Shown: positions 23,701 through 35,179 of the stretch, piece after piece
Position numbering within the stretch: position 1 is the stretch's first letter
Layout of the letters: the number at the start of each line of letters is the position of its first letter
Source of the DNA: Saposhnikovia divaricata
Lineage: Eukaryota; Streptophyta; Magnoliopsida; Apiales; Apiaceae
DNA: 64,000 nt
Direction: 5' to 3'
NCBI GenBank assembly: GCA_036435485.1
Contig: CM071600.1
Span: forward strand, 113,700,046 to 113,764,045
Made by a program: the position numbers and the translations under genes
Notes under the pieces: generated by a model
Database searches by the model: none
What the model saw: only the letters and a program-made list of their open reading frames with translations
Told to the model about the DNA's origin: nothing

Positions 23701-24759
23701 CAATCTGAGGAGCTAAGCATTCTGTATAGGGATCAGTTAATGCAGCTAGCAGAGGACAAGGGTCCAGAATTCTCAGCATATCCAAATTTTGTCTGGATGG
23801 TAGTTGACGGAAAGATGAAGAGGGTTAGCATGGAGGAAAATGATCTAATGGAGCTTTCAGTGGAATCTCTCAAAGCTGTCTGTAGACAAATGATGAGTAA
23901 GGGATTCGCTTCTGAGCTTAAAGAAAAATCCGTGAAGATCATTGAAAGAGTCATATTCAAGAAGAGCAATGAGGTGTGGAAGTGTGATATCATTGCTCCA
24001 AACCCTCTAGATAACGTGAAGATTGAGCCGGAGCTGATGGAGAAGAAATGGAATATTCTTCAAGCAATGAAGAATGTAGATGAAGCTCTGACTCTTCCTT
24101 CTGGAGCACTGGAACAAGGAGAGATAAGGGAGGCAAGTGGTGTTCCAGGAAGTGATAGTGTATACTGGATACACGCTTATGTTGAAGATACAGCTGATGC
24201 CTTAGTATTCATAGATGCAAACCAGATTCAAACATTTTTGCATATGAGTAGAAAATGGCTGCTACAGACTCACGATGCTGCATTTCTGGAGAAAGTATTA
24301 CATGTATTCAAATGGGACGAAGTGGAAGATATGTATGTGGAAGAAAAGTAGAGACTCGTGAGTTACCTATCTGAGGTAGTAGTGGAAAAGAAGCGGATGG
24401 AGCGAGATGCAGCTAGTGTCCACAATACTGACCGTGTCAAGGGCTACCCCAAGATGATCTATTGTCAGTTTAAAGCTGATAAATCACATTGGAAACCTCA
24501 TCTCATAATGAAGAACTTTGAGGACATTCCAAAGATCAGGACTACTCAGGAGGTGGACAAACTCAGAAGGCATTTCAAACATCCTTATCCAGAGCCCAAG
24601 AATCCTCTAGAAATGGAAGCTGTAAGTCTATTGAATGCTAGGTGGAAGCAGCTTCGCGATCCAGTGTACAAGAAAGAACAGCAGCAGAAGGAGAAGCGCA
24701 GAAAGCAGAAAGAAGAGAAAGACCAAGCTGCTGAAGCTAGAAAGAGGAAACGGAATTAG
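20758..24759 (+). pseudogene. Large accessory ORF of Sirevirus-like element (1334 codons, two in-frame stops)
   Basis: One reading frame from ATG 20758 to TAG 24759, broken only by TAA 23281-23283 and TAG 24349-24351. Residues about 1-230 look globular (motifs GFRFTLAGQEYEVTEEIVNR and LGFPIKDAYDPEP). Residues 230-560 are Ser/Thr/Pro-rich and acidic, probably disordered. Residues 560-680 look coiled-coil (MENQMRQFGQTMGQFG). A Gly/Ala-rich patch (about 685-710) and an acidic segment follow, then a long helical block after the first stop and a Lys/Glu/Gln tail (KEQQQKEKRRKQKEEK). No signal peptide or membrane segment is visible, so an envelope role is not supported. The N-terminal part may resemble 'putative plant transposon protein' domains; that is a weak inference. 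Function unknown. Confidence 0.75.
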
Positions 24760-25103
24760 GGTTAAAGGTCAGAGTGGTGTGAACTTGAAGTTGGAAAAAC
24801 TTCATGTCTTTCGGTTGCTTTAACTCACTTGAGGAAAATTCACCTTAGAGTGAATCCAATAAGGTGATATAAGTTTGACTAAAAGGTATGAAATAATCCA
24901 GGTGATAGGAATCACTCAAATGATCTTTAATTCGAAGTTCGAATTCTGTTTCTAGTTTAAGTTCTTTGTATTGTTTTCAAGTAAATTTCAATTGTAAATT
25001 ATTCAAGACTGTAATGTTAATTATCTTTTCTCGTCTCATTGTTTAGTTGAGTTATCCTTCATTAATTTGAATGTCATTGTTAGACAGTCAAATAGGGGGA
25101 GAT
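24760..25103 (+). other. 3' untranslated stretch and polypurine tract of second Sirevirus-like element
   Basis: Non-coding AT-rich run ending in ATAGGGGGAGAT at 25092-25103, a copia PPT, directly before the LTR start TGAAAGGC. Confidence 0.8.
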
Positions 25104-25639
25104 TGAAAGGCAGAGTGTGTAAACTTGTAACACTATAACTAATGTAACTCAACTAAAGGAAAAGATACTTAACCAGAAGACAATCAAGAACAAGAAGTCA
25201 CAAGAAATCAACACTAAATGAAGACAAGGTAATTGATACAATTCAACATGTTAACTATGATCAAGCCAAGAAGAAATCATTGAGAGAAGTTCAAGTCAAA
25301 GTTGTTCATGCCTCAGTGATTTGAAAAGCCAAGAATCAAGATCATAACTATCAGTATCAATAAGACCAATTGATTCCAAGTGAACAAGAAGGAAAGCAAA
25401 TATTGGAAAGCCACATTACTAATTGGATATGGTAATTTATTCAAGAAGCAAAAACACTATCAAGACTAGTCACTTATGAACCAGACCAGTGCATCAAGTG
25501 TCAGGACATTGATAGCAAGTTTATGTCAGTAATAAAGATCCATATTCAAGAGCTTGGTGAAGAATAAAGAAGACATAAAGATATCACAAGTTCAAGATGT
25601 GCATTGAAGTTTCAAGTTGAAGACCAGAATATTTTCTAA

Positions 25640-25745
25640 GTACTAAATATTCTAGATGACCAAGTAGAAGTTTCTAAGTAGAAGTTCTACTTAGAAATTC
25701 GAGATGGCTAAGTAGAAATTCTCAAGTAGAAGTTCTACTTAGAGT
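25640..25745. repeat. AAGTAGAAGTTCTACTT palindromic repeats in U3
   Basis: Repeated CTAAGTAGAA and TTCTACTTAG arms, for example CTAAGTAGAAGTTCTACTTAG at about 25675-25695 and again near 25721-25741. They are near-perfect palindromes upstream of the TATA box. Confidence 0.75.
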
Positions 25746-25881
25746 GCAGCTTCAACATGACACATGGCATCTTCTGATTGGCAGATTTCCAAGCTTTCAA
25801 GATAAGGCAAGATTTATGTGGACATCATTGGGCCACGTATATCTTAGTCTTTGAAGACTACAGGACATAGATTACATGTAG

Positions 25882-25889
25882 TATAAATA
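25882..25889 (+). promoter_or_regulatory. TATA box of second Sirevirus-like LTR
   Basis: TATAAATA in GTATAAATAGAAG, placed between the U3 palindromes and the U5-like right half. A good plant core-promoter match. Confidence 0.65.
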
Positions 25890-26158
25890 GAAGTACTTGT
25901 GTAATGTTTTATAGAGAGCAATAGTTGAGAGAAACACAAGAAAAAGAGAGAGAGTGCATTCACAGAGCTTAGTATCATTCACTTCTCTCTGAACTTCTGT
26001 CATACTTTGTAATGAATGTTGTAGCAACCATTTCAAGTTATATATAAGAAATATATTCCTTGAATCTGTGTGTTCATTTATTGCATCGTATTTATTGCTT
26101 CTCATATTCGAAAAGCTGTATTCACCCCCCCCCCTCTACAACACATTTGGACCTAACA

Positions 26159-27452
26159 TTAACCAAGGAACCACCTAACTGACGAACTAACTCAGATTCA
26201 GTAAATTTTACCTGAGATTTAGGACCAGTTAGGATCTCTTCTGTTTTTGCCATCAGGGCAAGATCCTCAACCTCCTCTTCATCACTGTTTGTGTCATCCC
26301 AGCTTTTGCCTTGTACCACATAGGCCATGTCTGTGTTCTTCTTACCAGATGCATACTCTCTCCTTGCATCTTGTTGAGGTTGATGACACTCAATTGTAAA
26401 GTGTCCAATTTCATTGCATTTAAAGCACCTGATCCTGCTTCTGTTTACCATCCCAGTTTCGTAGCCACCCCTTGTGCTACTTGATGAAGAACCTCCTTGC
26501 TGGAATCTATTCCTAGTAGACTTGAATCTGAAATTTGAACTTCTTCTAAATCTGAAATTATCAAATTGCCTTACAACCATTGCCATCGACTCATCCTCCA
26601 ACTGCTCTAGTTCCTCTAATGAATAAAATTCTCCACAACCCTGACTTGCAGCTGCCTTCCCATATTCTGCTACAATAACCTCCTTTTCAGAGCTGTAAGG
26701 TTGAACAACCTTAGCTTCCATCTTCACCGAAGCTTCACCAACCAAAGCAGTAGAAGTGCTGACTACCCTTCTCTTTCCATATAACTCCTTTTGTTGCACC
26801 TGTTCCATTTCATATGTTTTCAGAATGCAAAAGATTTTCTCCAAAGTAGTTTGGTTCAAATCTCTGGATTCTCTAATGGTAGTTATTCTGTGTTCCAGGT
26901 TCGTAGGAAGTGTCAGTAAGAACTTTCTGTTTATTTCTCTGAGTGTGTAAAATTTCCCGTGGAGGTGTAGGTTATCAATTAATTTATTATATCTCTCAAA
27001 AACATCAAAGATATGTTCTCCAGGTTATGATTTGATATGTTCATACTCAGAGGTCAGGATTTCCAATCTATTTTCCCCGACTTTCTTAGTTCCCTCATTT
27101 ATTGTTATAATGGTGCCTAGATATGCTTGGCATCTTTACAGTTAATAACATGATTGTACATGATTGCATCTAGGGATTCCACCAAAATCAATTGTAGATT
27201 AAGATCAAGGGCAATATCCACTTTGTCATCATTTGTATAAGCACTAATGTCCTTTGGATATGTCCTTACGGGAATTACAACAACTCCTTCCGAGATTACT
27301 TCCTCTTCTATAACCATAGGAACTATTGGCCCGGTTTTCAATATTCCTAAATATTTAGGATTGGCCACTTGTAGAAAAAGGATCATTTTCTTTTTCCACG
27401 GTTCATAATTCATTCTATCAAACATTGGAATCTTAACTCTTGAAGAAGACAT
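26159..27452 (-). pseudogene. Truncated minus-strand Sirevirus-like gag
   Basis: Reading leftward from ATG at 27452, the N-terminus MSSSRVKIPMFDRMNYEPWK is a copia gag (UBN2/gag_pre-type) start. The middle (27116-26860) reads as gag in pieces with stops (TAG near 27119, TAA near 27023) and a frame change. From 26859 one open frame covers the C-terminal half, including the zinc knuckle CFKCNEIGHFTIEC (CX2CX4HX4C) at about 26390-26431 and an acidic tail. The gag is cut at 26158, where the plus-strand LTR ends; protease and pol are missing. It is preceded on the minus strand by a PBS and 5' LTR in correct order. Confidence 0.87.
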
Positions 27453-27534
27453 GATGATTTGGGAGAGTTAAGAAAATTCGAGTTCGAACTTAATTGATGA
27501 AAAATAGGATCTTGATTTGTGTGTCAATCGAATG

Positions 27535-27546
27535 GCTCGGATACCA
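27535..27546 (-). promoter_or_regulatory. Primer-binding site of minus-strand Sirevirus-like element
   Basis: On the minus strand TGGTATCCGAGC, one mismatch from the tRNA-iMet complement TGGTATCAGAGC, two bases after the LTR end CCTAACA. Confidence 0.85.
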
Positions 27547-27548
27547 AT

Positions 27549-28922
27549 TGTTAGGTCCAATATTGTTTGTAGAAGGGGGGTTGAATACAAATAGTACTGT
27601 TTAATCGAAATTTGTCCTTTAGATTTAAATTCAATTAAGACAAATTATTGCGGAATTAAATGAAACAAAATTCAAGTTGAATATAAAATTATATTAAACT
27701 TGAGGGTTATTACAAATACAGTACAGAATCAATATCTAGTTAATAAAAACAAATTAGAAAATTCGACATGAACTTTTCTAGATTTGTTAATAAAAAATGA
27801 GATATAGATTAGGAGTAAAAACTCGCTAATAGTACAAGAGATACAAATAATCAAGTTCTACCCGAATAAAATATTAAGAAGGCTAAGAACTTGATTTTAT
27901 ACAAATTAATCTATCTCCGTGTTCTTGAGAGCTTTGAGAGAGAATGGAGCTGCCGGGTGTGTTTAGATATTATGTTGTGTGTTTTTTTTATCTGTCTTGC
28001 AGCCTTGATCTTTATACAAAGTCTCCTCAACCTTCTGCCTATTCTGTGATGAAATAAGCCTCGAACTACCTTTGCAAAAGTCGGTACTACCTTTTAAACG
28101 GTGGCTACTACCTTTCAGTTGGTCGGTACTACCTTTTCAGAGTGGCTACTACCTTTGCCATGGTCGGTACTACCTTCTGAATTACATTAGTACTACCTTC
28201 AGTGAGAAGGCTACTACCTTTGGTAGTGGTCGGTACTACCTTTTGGTTGAGCTTGTACTACCTTCGGTACTACCTTTCTGAAAAGGTAGTATCAGTACAA
28301 TTTTCAGCTTTAATCAATTAAATGATTTTCTGATAATCATTTAATTAATTTTCTTTTACATAAAATTCTAATTTAATTAATTAAGTAATTATGTTAATGA
28401 ATAAATAAATTCTTATAGAATTAATTTATTAATTAAATTAATCACATAATATAATCAATTAAAGGAGAATTAATATGAATCCTTCAAATAGCCAAATCTT
28501 TTACTTGAACCACTGAAAGTAATAAAGAATTACCACCGAATTTCTGCTGACGCTCAATGCACAGTCTGGTTCATGAGCGACTAACTCCAACGACTTTTCT
28601 TTATTGTTGACTCTATGATGTGGTTCCTTTTCTCTTCTCCTCTCTCTCTTTAATCTTCTGTACTGTCTCTATCACATTGAAATCTCTATCACTTCAAATA
28701 AATCCACTTCTTAACGAATACTTCACTGATGCTTGATCAGTTGACTGAGCTTCTTTCAATATAGTAATTCCTCAAGTTTATAGATTGACCTTAATCTTTT
28801 TCTTCTGATAGATGATATTATATGAGATTCCTTGTGACAGTCTATATACTATTTACTATTATAATCTTGTTTAAGTTGAGTTGTATCCTCGAAATACAAA
28901 TAGGCTAAACATATGCCTTTCA
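27549..28922 (-). mobile_element. 5' LTR of minus-strand Sirevirus-like element (1374 bp)
   Basis: On the minus strand it starts TGAAAGGCATATG (28922) and ends GGACCTAACA (27549), then PBS and gag. A TATA-like motif on the minus strand (TTTGTATAAAG) lies near 28011-28021, just downstream of a GGTAGTA array. To its right, sequence homologous to a different copia LTR begins at once, so this element inserted into element H's 5' LTR. The left partner of its target duplication is lost. Confidence 0.85.
28063..28280 (-). repeat. GGTAGTA(C/G) repeat array in U3 of minus-strand LTR
   Basis: Eleven copies of AAGGTAGTA (plus strand TACTACCTT), about 20 bases apart, alternating between TCGGTACTACC and GTGGCTACTACC contexts. 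The array lies immediately upstream of the minus-strand TATA-like motif. Confidence 0.85.
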
Positions 28923-29142
28923 TTAATTTTAGTTGGAGTACTTGTCTTTTTCTACATGTGTTAAAGTTGATCAGTTTTCTTATATAAGATTTTTAGTCCG
29001 CTTAGTTTCATAAAAATCATTAACCTGTTGTGTTGAATCATTCTTTTGTTCAAAATTCATATTGGTAATTTTTGACATTTAGAATTTGTTCGTTAATTTT
29101 CTTTTGTTTTTATAAAAGAATTTTCGTACTAATTTTCTTGCA
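28923..29142 (+). mobile_element. 5' LTR remnant of copia element H
   Basis: Homologous to 49466-49680 (shared ATTAATTTTAGTTG start, GTTAAAGTTGATCAG inside, ACTAATTTTCTT(G/A)CA end) with scattered differences. The left three quarters of the LTR is missing because the minus-strand Sirevirus-like LTR abuts at 28922. No standard tRNA-iMet PBS follows; the bases after it do not match the usual pattern. Confidence 0.8.
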
Positions 29143-29377
29143 ATCTAAGGAAGTTTTTTGGCAGACTATTTATTTTGTTTTGTGAGTGCTAGTTGGCCTT
29201 TTGTCCACTTGTGTTATTTGACATATTAGATTCTTGCTAGTTCACTGCCACACATCTTTAATGAAATTTAAGTTGATCCTAAGGTCAATTGTCATTGCCT
29301 GAGTGTCTAGTACAGTTTGAGATATCTTATTTAAATTGTATATCGAGTCGTATTGTAGTTTTACTCTTTTGGGTTGA
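29143..29377 (+). other. Internal leader of element H; gag not recognisable
   Basis: Non-coding AT-rich stretch between the 5' LTR remnant and the protease frame. A copia gag of the usual size cannot fit here, so gag was deleted or has decayed beyond recognition. Confidence 0.6.
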
Positions 29378-32078
29378 TTGATACAAATTGCTAGAAATCT
29401 GTTTTATCTTTTACCTGAGTTTATGGCATCAAGGGTAAATGAGTATGTAATTAGATTAGATAATATAATATCTGTTATTAATTTAGTTACTGATTCTATT
29501 GATTGGTGGTTGGATTCGGGAGCTAGTGTGCATGTTTGCTCGGATAGATCTTGGTTTTCTAATTATCAAGTATTAAATGGTGAAAATGTCATTCTTGGTG
29601 ATAATACTAAAACCCCTGTGTGTTTGGTAAAGGTAGAATAAAATTAGAGTTAACATCGCGAAAATTCTTGAATTTGCAAAATGTGTTACATGTGCCTTTA
29701 ATTAGAAGAAATCTTATTAGTGGGTCTACACTTGTTGCTCTTGGTTATAAAATTGTTTTAGAGAATTTGTCATTTCTAAGTGAGATGTCTTTATTGGTAA
29801 AGGTTTTGTTAGTGATGGTTTATTTAAATTGAATGTGACTTCTCATCTTGTTAATAGTAATTCATCTCCCACTGATGTTGAAAATTCTGATTTGTGGCAT
29901 GAGAGACTTGGACATGTTAATTATGGTGCTATAACTAGAATGGCTAATAGTGGTTTGTTACCAAAAATGAAATTGAACTCTGTGTCTAAGTGTGAAATTT
30001 GTGCTCAAGCGAAACCTATTAAAAAATCCTTTCCTAATGTTTTTAGAGACTCGTCATTACTTGAATTAATTCATAGTGATTTATGTGTAGTTGATAAAAC
30101 TCCTACTAGAGGTGGTAGAAAAAATTTTGTGACTTTCATAGATGATTATTCTAAATATTGTTATGTGTATTTGATTAGAACAAAAGATGAGGTGTTTGAT
30201 TGTTTTAAAATTTATAAAGTTGAAGTAGAAAAACAGAGAGGAGCAAAGATTAAAATTCTTAGGTCTGATAGAGGTGACGAACATATTTCTAATGAGATGG
30301 CTTCATATTTTCAGGAACATGGCATTATTCATGAATTTTCGCCTCCTTACTCTCCACAATCCAATGGAGTTGCGGAAAGGAAAAATCGTACTTTAATGAA
30401 TATGGTAAACTCTATGCTTGTGAATTCTTGTGCTCCTGAAAATCTTTGGGGTGAGGCTTTATTAACCGCATGTCATATTTTGAATCGTGTACCTCAAAAG
30501 ACTAGTAAAATTACTCCTTATCAATTTTGGAAACGTAAAGCTCTAAATCTTGAGTATTTAAGAGTTTGGGGTTGTTCAGCTAAAGTTAGTATCCCTGGTC
30601 CTAAAAAGAGAAAATTAGGATCTCAAACGGTTGATGCTATTTTTGTTGGTTATACCCCTGATAGTGTTACTAATAGATTTCTTGTTATTCGTTCTGATAT
30701 TAGTGAAATTTTTGCTAATACTATTATTGAAGCTAGAGATGCAACTTACTTTGAGAATGTGTTTCCTTATAAGACTAGAATATCTGAAATAACTGATAAT
30801 ACCTCTCGCTCTTTTCATGATGTAGCTTCTACGTCTAATTCTTTAGATGAACGTAGAAGGAGTAAAATAGTTAGAATTGAAAAAGACTTTGGTGATGATT
30901 TTCTTATTTATTTACTTGAAGGTGAGCCTTTATCTTATTCTGATGCTATGTGTTCTTCCGATGCTCCTTTTTGGAAAGAAGCAATAAATAGTGAACTTCA
31001 ATCAATAATGAAAAACAATACTTGGTATTTAACTGATTTACCCCAAGGCAGTAAGACGGTAGGTTCTAGATGGATATTTAAAAAGAAATTGAAACCTGAT
31101 GGATCCATTGATAAATACAAGGCTAGATTAGTTGCTAAAGGGTTCTCATAAAAGAAAAGAATTGATTACTTTGATACTTATGCACCTGTAGCTAGAATTT
31201 CTACTATTCGTACTTTGTTAGCTTTAGGTTCTATTAATAATTTGCATATTCACCGAATGGATGTTAAAACTGCGTTTTTAAATAGTGAACTAGAAGAAGA
31301 GATATATATGGAACAACCCGAAGGATTTATTGTTAAAGGGCAAGAGCATAAGGTTTGTAGATTAGTCAAGTCTATATATGGTTTAAAACAAGCCCCAAAA
31401 GATTGGTATGAAAAATTTGATAGTGTGATCCCTAAAGATGGATTTGTTGCTAATGAGTTTGATGGATGCTTGTATTCAAAGGTGATCGATAATGAGTTTG
31501 TTTTATTATGTGTATATGTTGATGATATCTTGATATTTAGTAAGTCTTTGTCTAATATAGTAGATGTTAAAAATTATCTTGGTACAATGTTTGATGTGAA
31601 AGATCTAGGAGAAGCAAATGTAATTTTAGGGATGCAAATATCTAGAAGTGAGAATGGTATTCATTTATCTTTGAGTCATATGATTGAGAATATGTTAAAA
31701 AAGTATAATTATTTTGATTGCAAACCTGTATCAACTCTAATTTCCCCTAATGTACCTCTAAAAAGAATATAGGAAAACCTGTTTCTCAGTTAAAATATTC
31801 TCAGATGATTGGTTCCCTTCTTTATATTGCTAATAGAACTAGGCCAGGTATTTCTTATGTTGTTGGTAGGCTTCGTAGATATACTAGTAATCCTAGTAAA
31901 GAACATTGGAAGGCTTTGGAAAGAGTTTTTAAATATTTTAGAGGCTCTATAAATTATTCTCTTGTGTATTCTGGTTAATTAAATATTTTAGAAGGATATT
32001 CTGATGCTAATTGGGTTTCTGATTTTCGTAACATAAACTCTACTTCAGGTTATATTTTTATGTTAGGTGGAGCAGCTG
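29378..32078 (+). pseudogene. Copia element H pol, 5' portion (protease, integrase, RT, start of RNase H), split by element B
   Basis: Protease motif WWLDSGASVHVC near 29503-29538; then after frameshifts (near 29620 and 29790) an integrase with LWHERLGHVNY, CEICAQ, the HSDLC, RSDRGDEH and SPQSNGVAERKNRT catalytic surroundings. RT follows: WIFKKKLKPDGSIDKYKARL, a TAA at 31149-31151 where Gln is expected, then MDVKTAFLNSELEEEIYMEQP, SIYGLKQAPKDWYE and YVDDILIFS. A further frameshift lies near 31770; RNase H begins GYSDANWVSDF and breaks off at 32078 exactly where element B inserted. Several lesions make it non-functional. The copia sub-lineage is not assigned. Confidence 0.9.
32074..32078. other. 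Target-site duplication, left copy, of element B
   Basis: AGCTG directly left of the LTR start TGTAAG; matched by AGCTG at 47723-47727. Removing one copy and the element restores the RNase H reading frame (GGAAVSWGSTKQT). Confidence 0.95.
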
Positions 32079-32341
32079 TGTAAGAACCCCAAATTTTGGA
32101 TATGATTAAAACTTTTTATTAAGTAATGATAAACTGAGGAACAATGATTCCGACAACAAGGTCGCCAGCTCTAATGAATGGTGGTTTCAAAGAACAATGA
32201 TTGTAATGAATGGATATTGCTTTGGACAATGATCCTGATGCATTGGTATATTGTCAGAATAGAGTAATTCGATGGTTGAGGACCTAGATAAGAATAATCT
32301 ACCATCCAGGAAGGAGATAATGGATCCTTGAAGGGAAATGA

Positions 32342-32421
32342 GTACGTGCATAGTGTTTCCCATACGTGCATAGTGTTTCCCGTACGTGCATAGTGTTTCC
32401 TGTACGTGCATAGTAATTTGG
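32342..32421 (+). repeat. 20-bp tandem repeat x4 in U3 of element B 5' LTR
   Basis: Four units of GTACGTGCATAGTGTTTCCC with single-base variants. Unit number matches element A, but the variant pattern differs. Confidence 0.85.
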
Positions 32422-35179
32422 TGGATGAATAGTGATTTTGTAAGTTGGAAAACTTTTCACGCCACCCTATGTACGGGACGTGATATGGATGTTTCGAAGT
32501 CATATTAGTAATACGCGGAGGAAATAAGTGAATGCAGAGACGATCGGAATTCAGAAATTCCAAATTCTTTTCGGTATAATATTTGACCGGACAGTGGATT
32601 AAATATTATTATAATCCAAGAATTGAGATATTAACTTTGAGGATTTGATATTTTGGGATGTTATTATATTTGATTTAAGAATGAAGGTAGGAAACCACTG
32701 AGGAGTGGTTATGGCTACAATGTAATTATTGATATTTGGAAAGAATGAATGGAATTCGACCTTATTATGTTTATGTCTTGAAGAATGCTAAAGGGTAACA
32801 ACATAGGTAAGAATAATCTATCTTCTAAGGGAATAAGATATGGCAATTTCAAGCAGGAGAATATTCTCATGTCATCCAGATCGGTAACGATTAATCCAGT
32901 AGTTCCGTAAAAAGGTTAAGGAACGATCGAAAGAGAATACGGACAATTATACAACCCTAAGAGAACAAGTAAAGAATACAGAATGAATAGTGTTTGGTGG
33001 GAGTATATAATAATATGAGACGACACTATATAGAAGTATTCGGAACGGATTTCCGAGTTCGTATTAGTGATCCAGGGGGAAAATAAGTGTATGTAAAAGC
33101 TGTCGGATTCTGAAAAACCGCACTTATATTTTCTCCGAGAGTTCCCTGGACACTGATAGCCTTAAGTATTTAACGAATGGATTTAAGGAATATAAATTGG
33201 AAAGTTAGAATGAAAGATGGAGAATGAAAGTATTAATATTAAAGAGGATTCCCGGTAAACCCTAATTAGAAATCCGTGAAATATTCTCACGAACGATCAA
33301 TCGAAACGGGTAATAACCGGACACAGAAACAAGCAGAGGAAGCAAGAGTCTTGTGCAAGCTACTAGAATAAATATCTAGTAACCAAGTGGGCAAGAGTAA
33401 CTAGATTAATTGGAGCATAACTAGTACTTAGAAATCAAAAACCCTTGGTTAAGCTTTCAACCATGGAAAACACAACACTTGTCCATGATAATTACCTCAT
33501 CCAATGCATCACACCCCACTAACACCACTTGGATGAGATATTATCTCACAAAATCACTTTATGCATTATTACAATCAACCAATACAAAGAAAAGAGCAAG
33601 AACACTCTCCCCCCCCCCCCCAATTTCCATTCCATTCGACTTTTGCAACAATTCCAAAACAAAAATCCAACTTCCAACCATTGTTTGATCTCCAAAAATT
33701 TATCATAGATCCTATATTTCATAAAAATGATACCCTAAAAATCTTAGCCTCAAACATCACCTTTTCCATTTTCAAAAAAATCAAGAAAGTGGAGGATGAA
33801 TAGTAACCTCAAGAACAAAATTCTTGAATCTTGATTTTGATTGATGATCCAAGCTTCATGGAGGCTATACAAGGACTATACAAGGCTTACTAAGTGCATA
33901 CACACCTCAAGGAAGGTATAAAACTCTTGAAACCCTAGGCCTTAGTTTATGTTTAATGATGTTCTTGATGAGAATTTAGATTAGTATGATTATGGTAATG
34001 ATTAAAGCATGCTTATGTAGTGATATGTTGATATAAGAGGATAAAATAGCTAGATGAACGGAAAGGCATTGCTTGGCCTCAGTTCATGTATATAAGTCAT
34101 GTATATGTTGTTTGGGTTGGATACTATGTTTATGGGAAGATTCGAAATTGGTAGATATTCGATTTACAGCCGTTATAATGCCCGATTTTGCAATACCATG
34201 TTTTGTATGCCATTTTTCATGTCGAACCCCTACTTTCCAGAGACCTTATCTGCCATGATAGGATAGGTAATGTTCTAAGCTTTGTTTGGATATAAAGATC
34301 ACGTGAAACGGACTTACGGTTTAGGATTTATGACCAAATTACTAAAAGTAGTTCGAATCCGTAAACGAAAGTTCGTAACTGTAATTGAACCCTCGTAAAC
34401 TATGTAACGTCATGGCGAATCTTGGAAAATAAATACTAGAGGTAAAAAGGAAGGTGTGAAAGAAAACCGTATGTCAAAAGGATCATTTTTCGATTTATTA
34501 AAAATGTTCGAGTCGAGGTTAAACGCGAACGAACCCCTAAAAGACGACTCTTTTATAACTTCGGTAAAACACTTAGAAAACGGGCGATAAAACTCGGAGT
34601 ATAATATTGGTTCGTAACGATCAACCTTAGAACTCATATGACTTAAGTATGTCCCAAGTATAAGTACAGTGACATGTCGTATTAACGAACGAATGTCGGG
34701 TCGGATCAGTGAGAATAAGTAATCCACTAAAAGGGGTATAACGAGATAACTTGAGAACGTGTTTCGATTTAAGAATAACTTAACTTTTAATATGTTAAGT
34801 GATTAATCCCGAATGCCTTGGCTATTTATAGATCACCAAGCTGAACCGGGACCCGCTACCACTACCCCTTACCGTACTCGACTATCAGGCAAGTTTCAAT
34901 TCCCTTCTTTTAGGCTGTTGTTGTGAGTGAATAAATATATATATATATATGATTGCTGATATACATATGCCATTGCATGCATGCCTACTTTCAAGTTGAA
35001 TTGATATACTTGTTCCCTGAATGTTATTGTTGGCTTATAAGCTAGATAGTTATATATCAGTTATAAGCCGGTTATTGTAAGACCCTCATAGAAGGGCATA
35101 TACATCTTATTAATCAAAAATAGACCGGGAGTCAATATTCCTTGATATATCGAGATTACCTCGGAGGAAAATATTTAAG

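Larger units (their letters stand above)
25104..26158 (+). mobile_element. 3' LTR of second Sirevirus-like element (1055 bp)
   Basis: Starts TGAAAGGCAG and ends TTTGGACCTAACA. The minus-strand LTR at 27549-28922 has the same terminal style (TGAAAGGC...GGACCTAACA), which supports both boundaries. It includes a TATA box (25882), a U3 array (25640-25745) and the C-rich tract near 26125. Its right end abuts a truncated minus-strand gag, so this element inserted into, or recombined with, that element. Its own 5' LTR is absent. Confidence 0.85.

Noticed and set aside
20758..24759. Envelope-like label for the Sirevirus-like third ORF
   Set aside because: No signal peptide, transmembrane helix or cysteine-rich surface domain is visible, so the label would be by position only.
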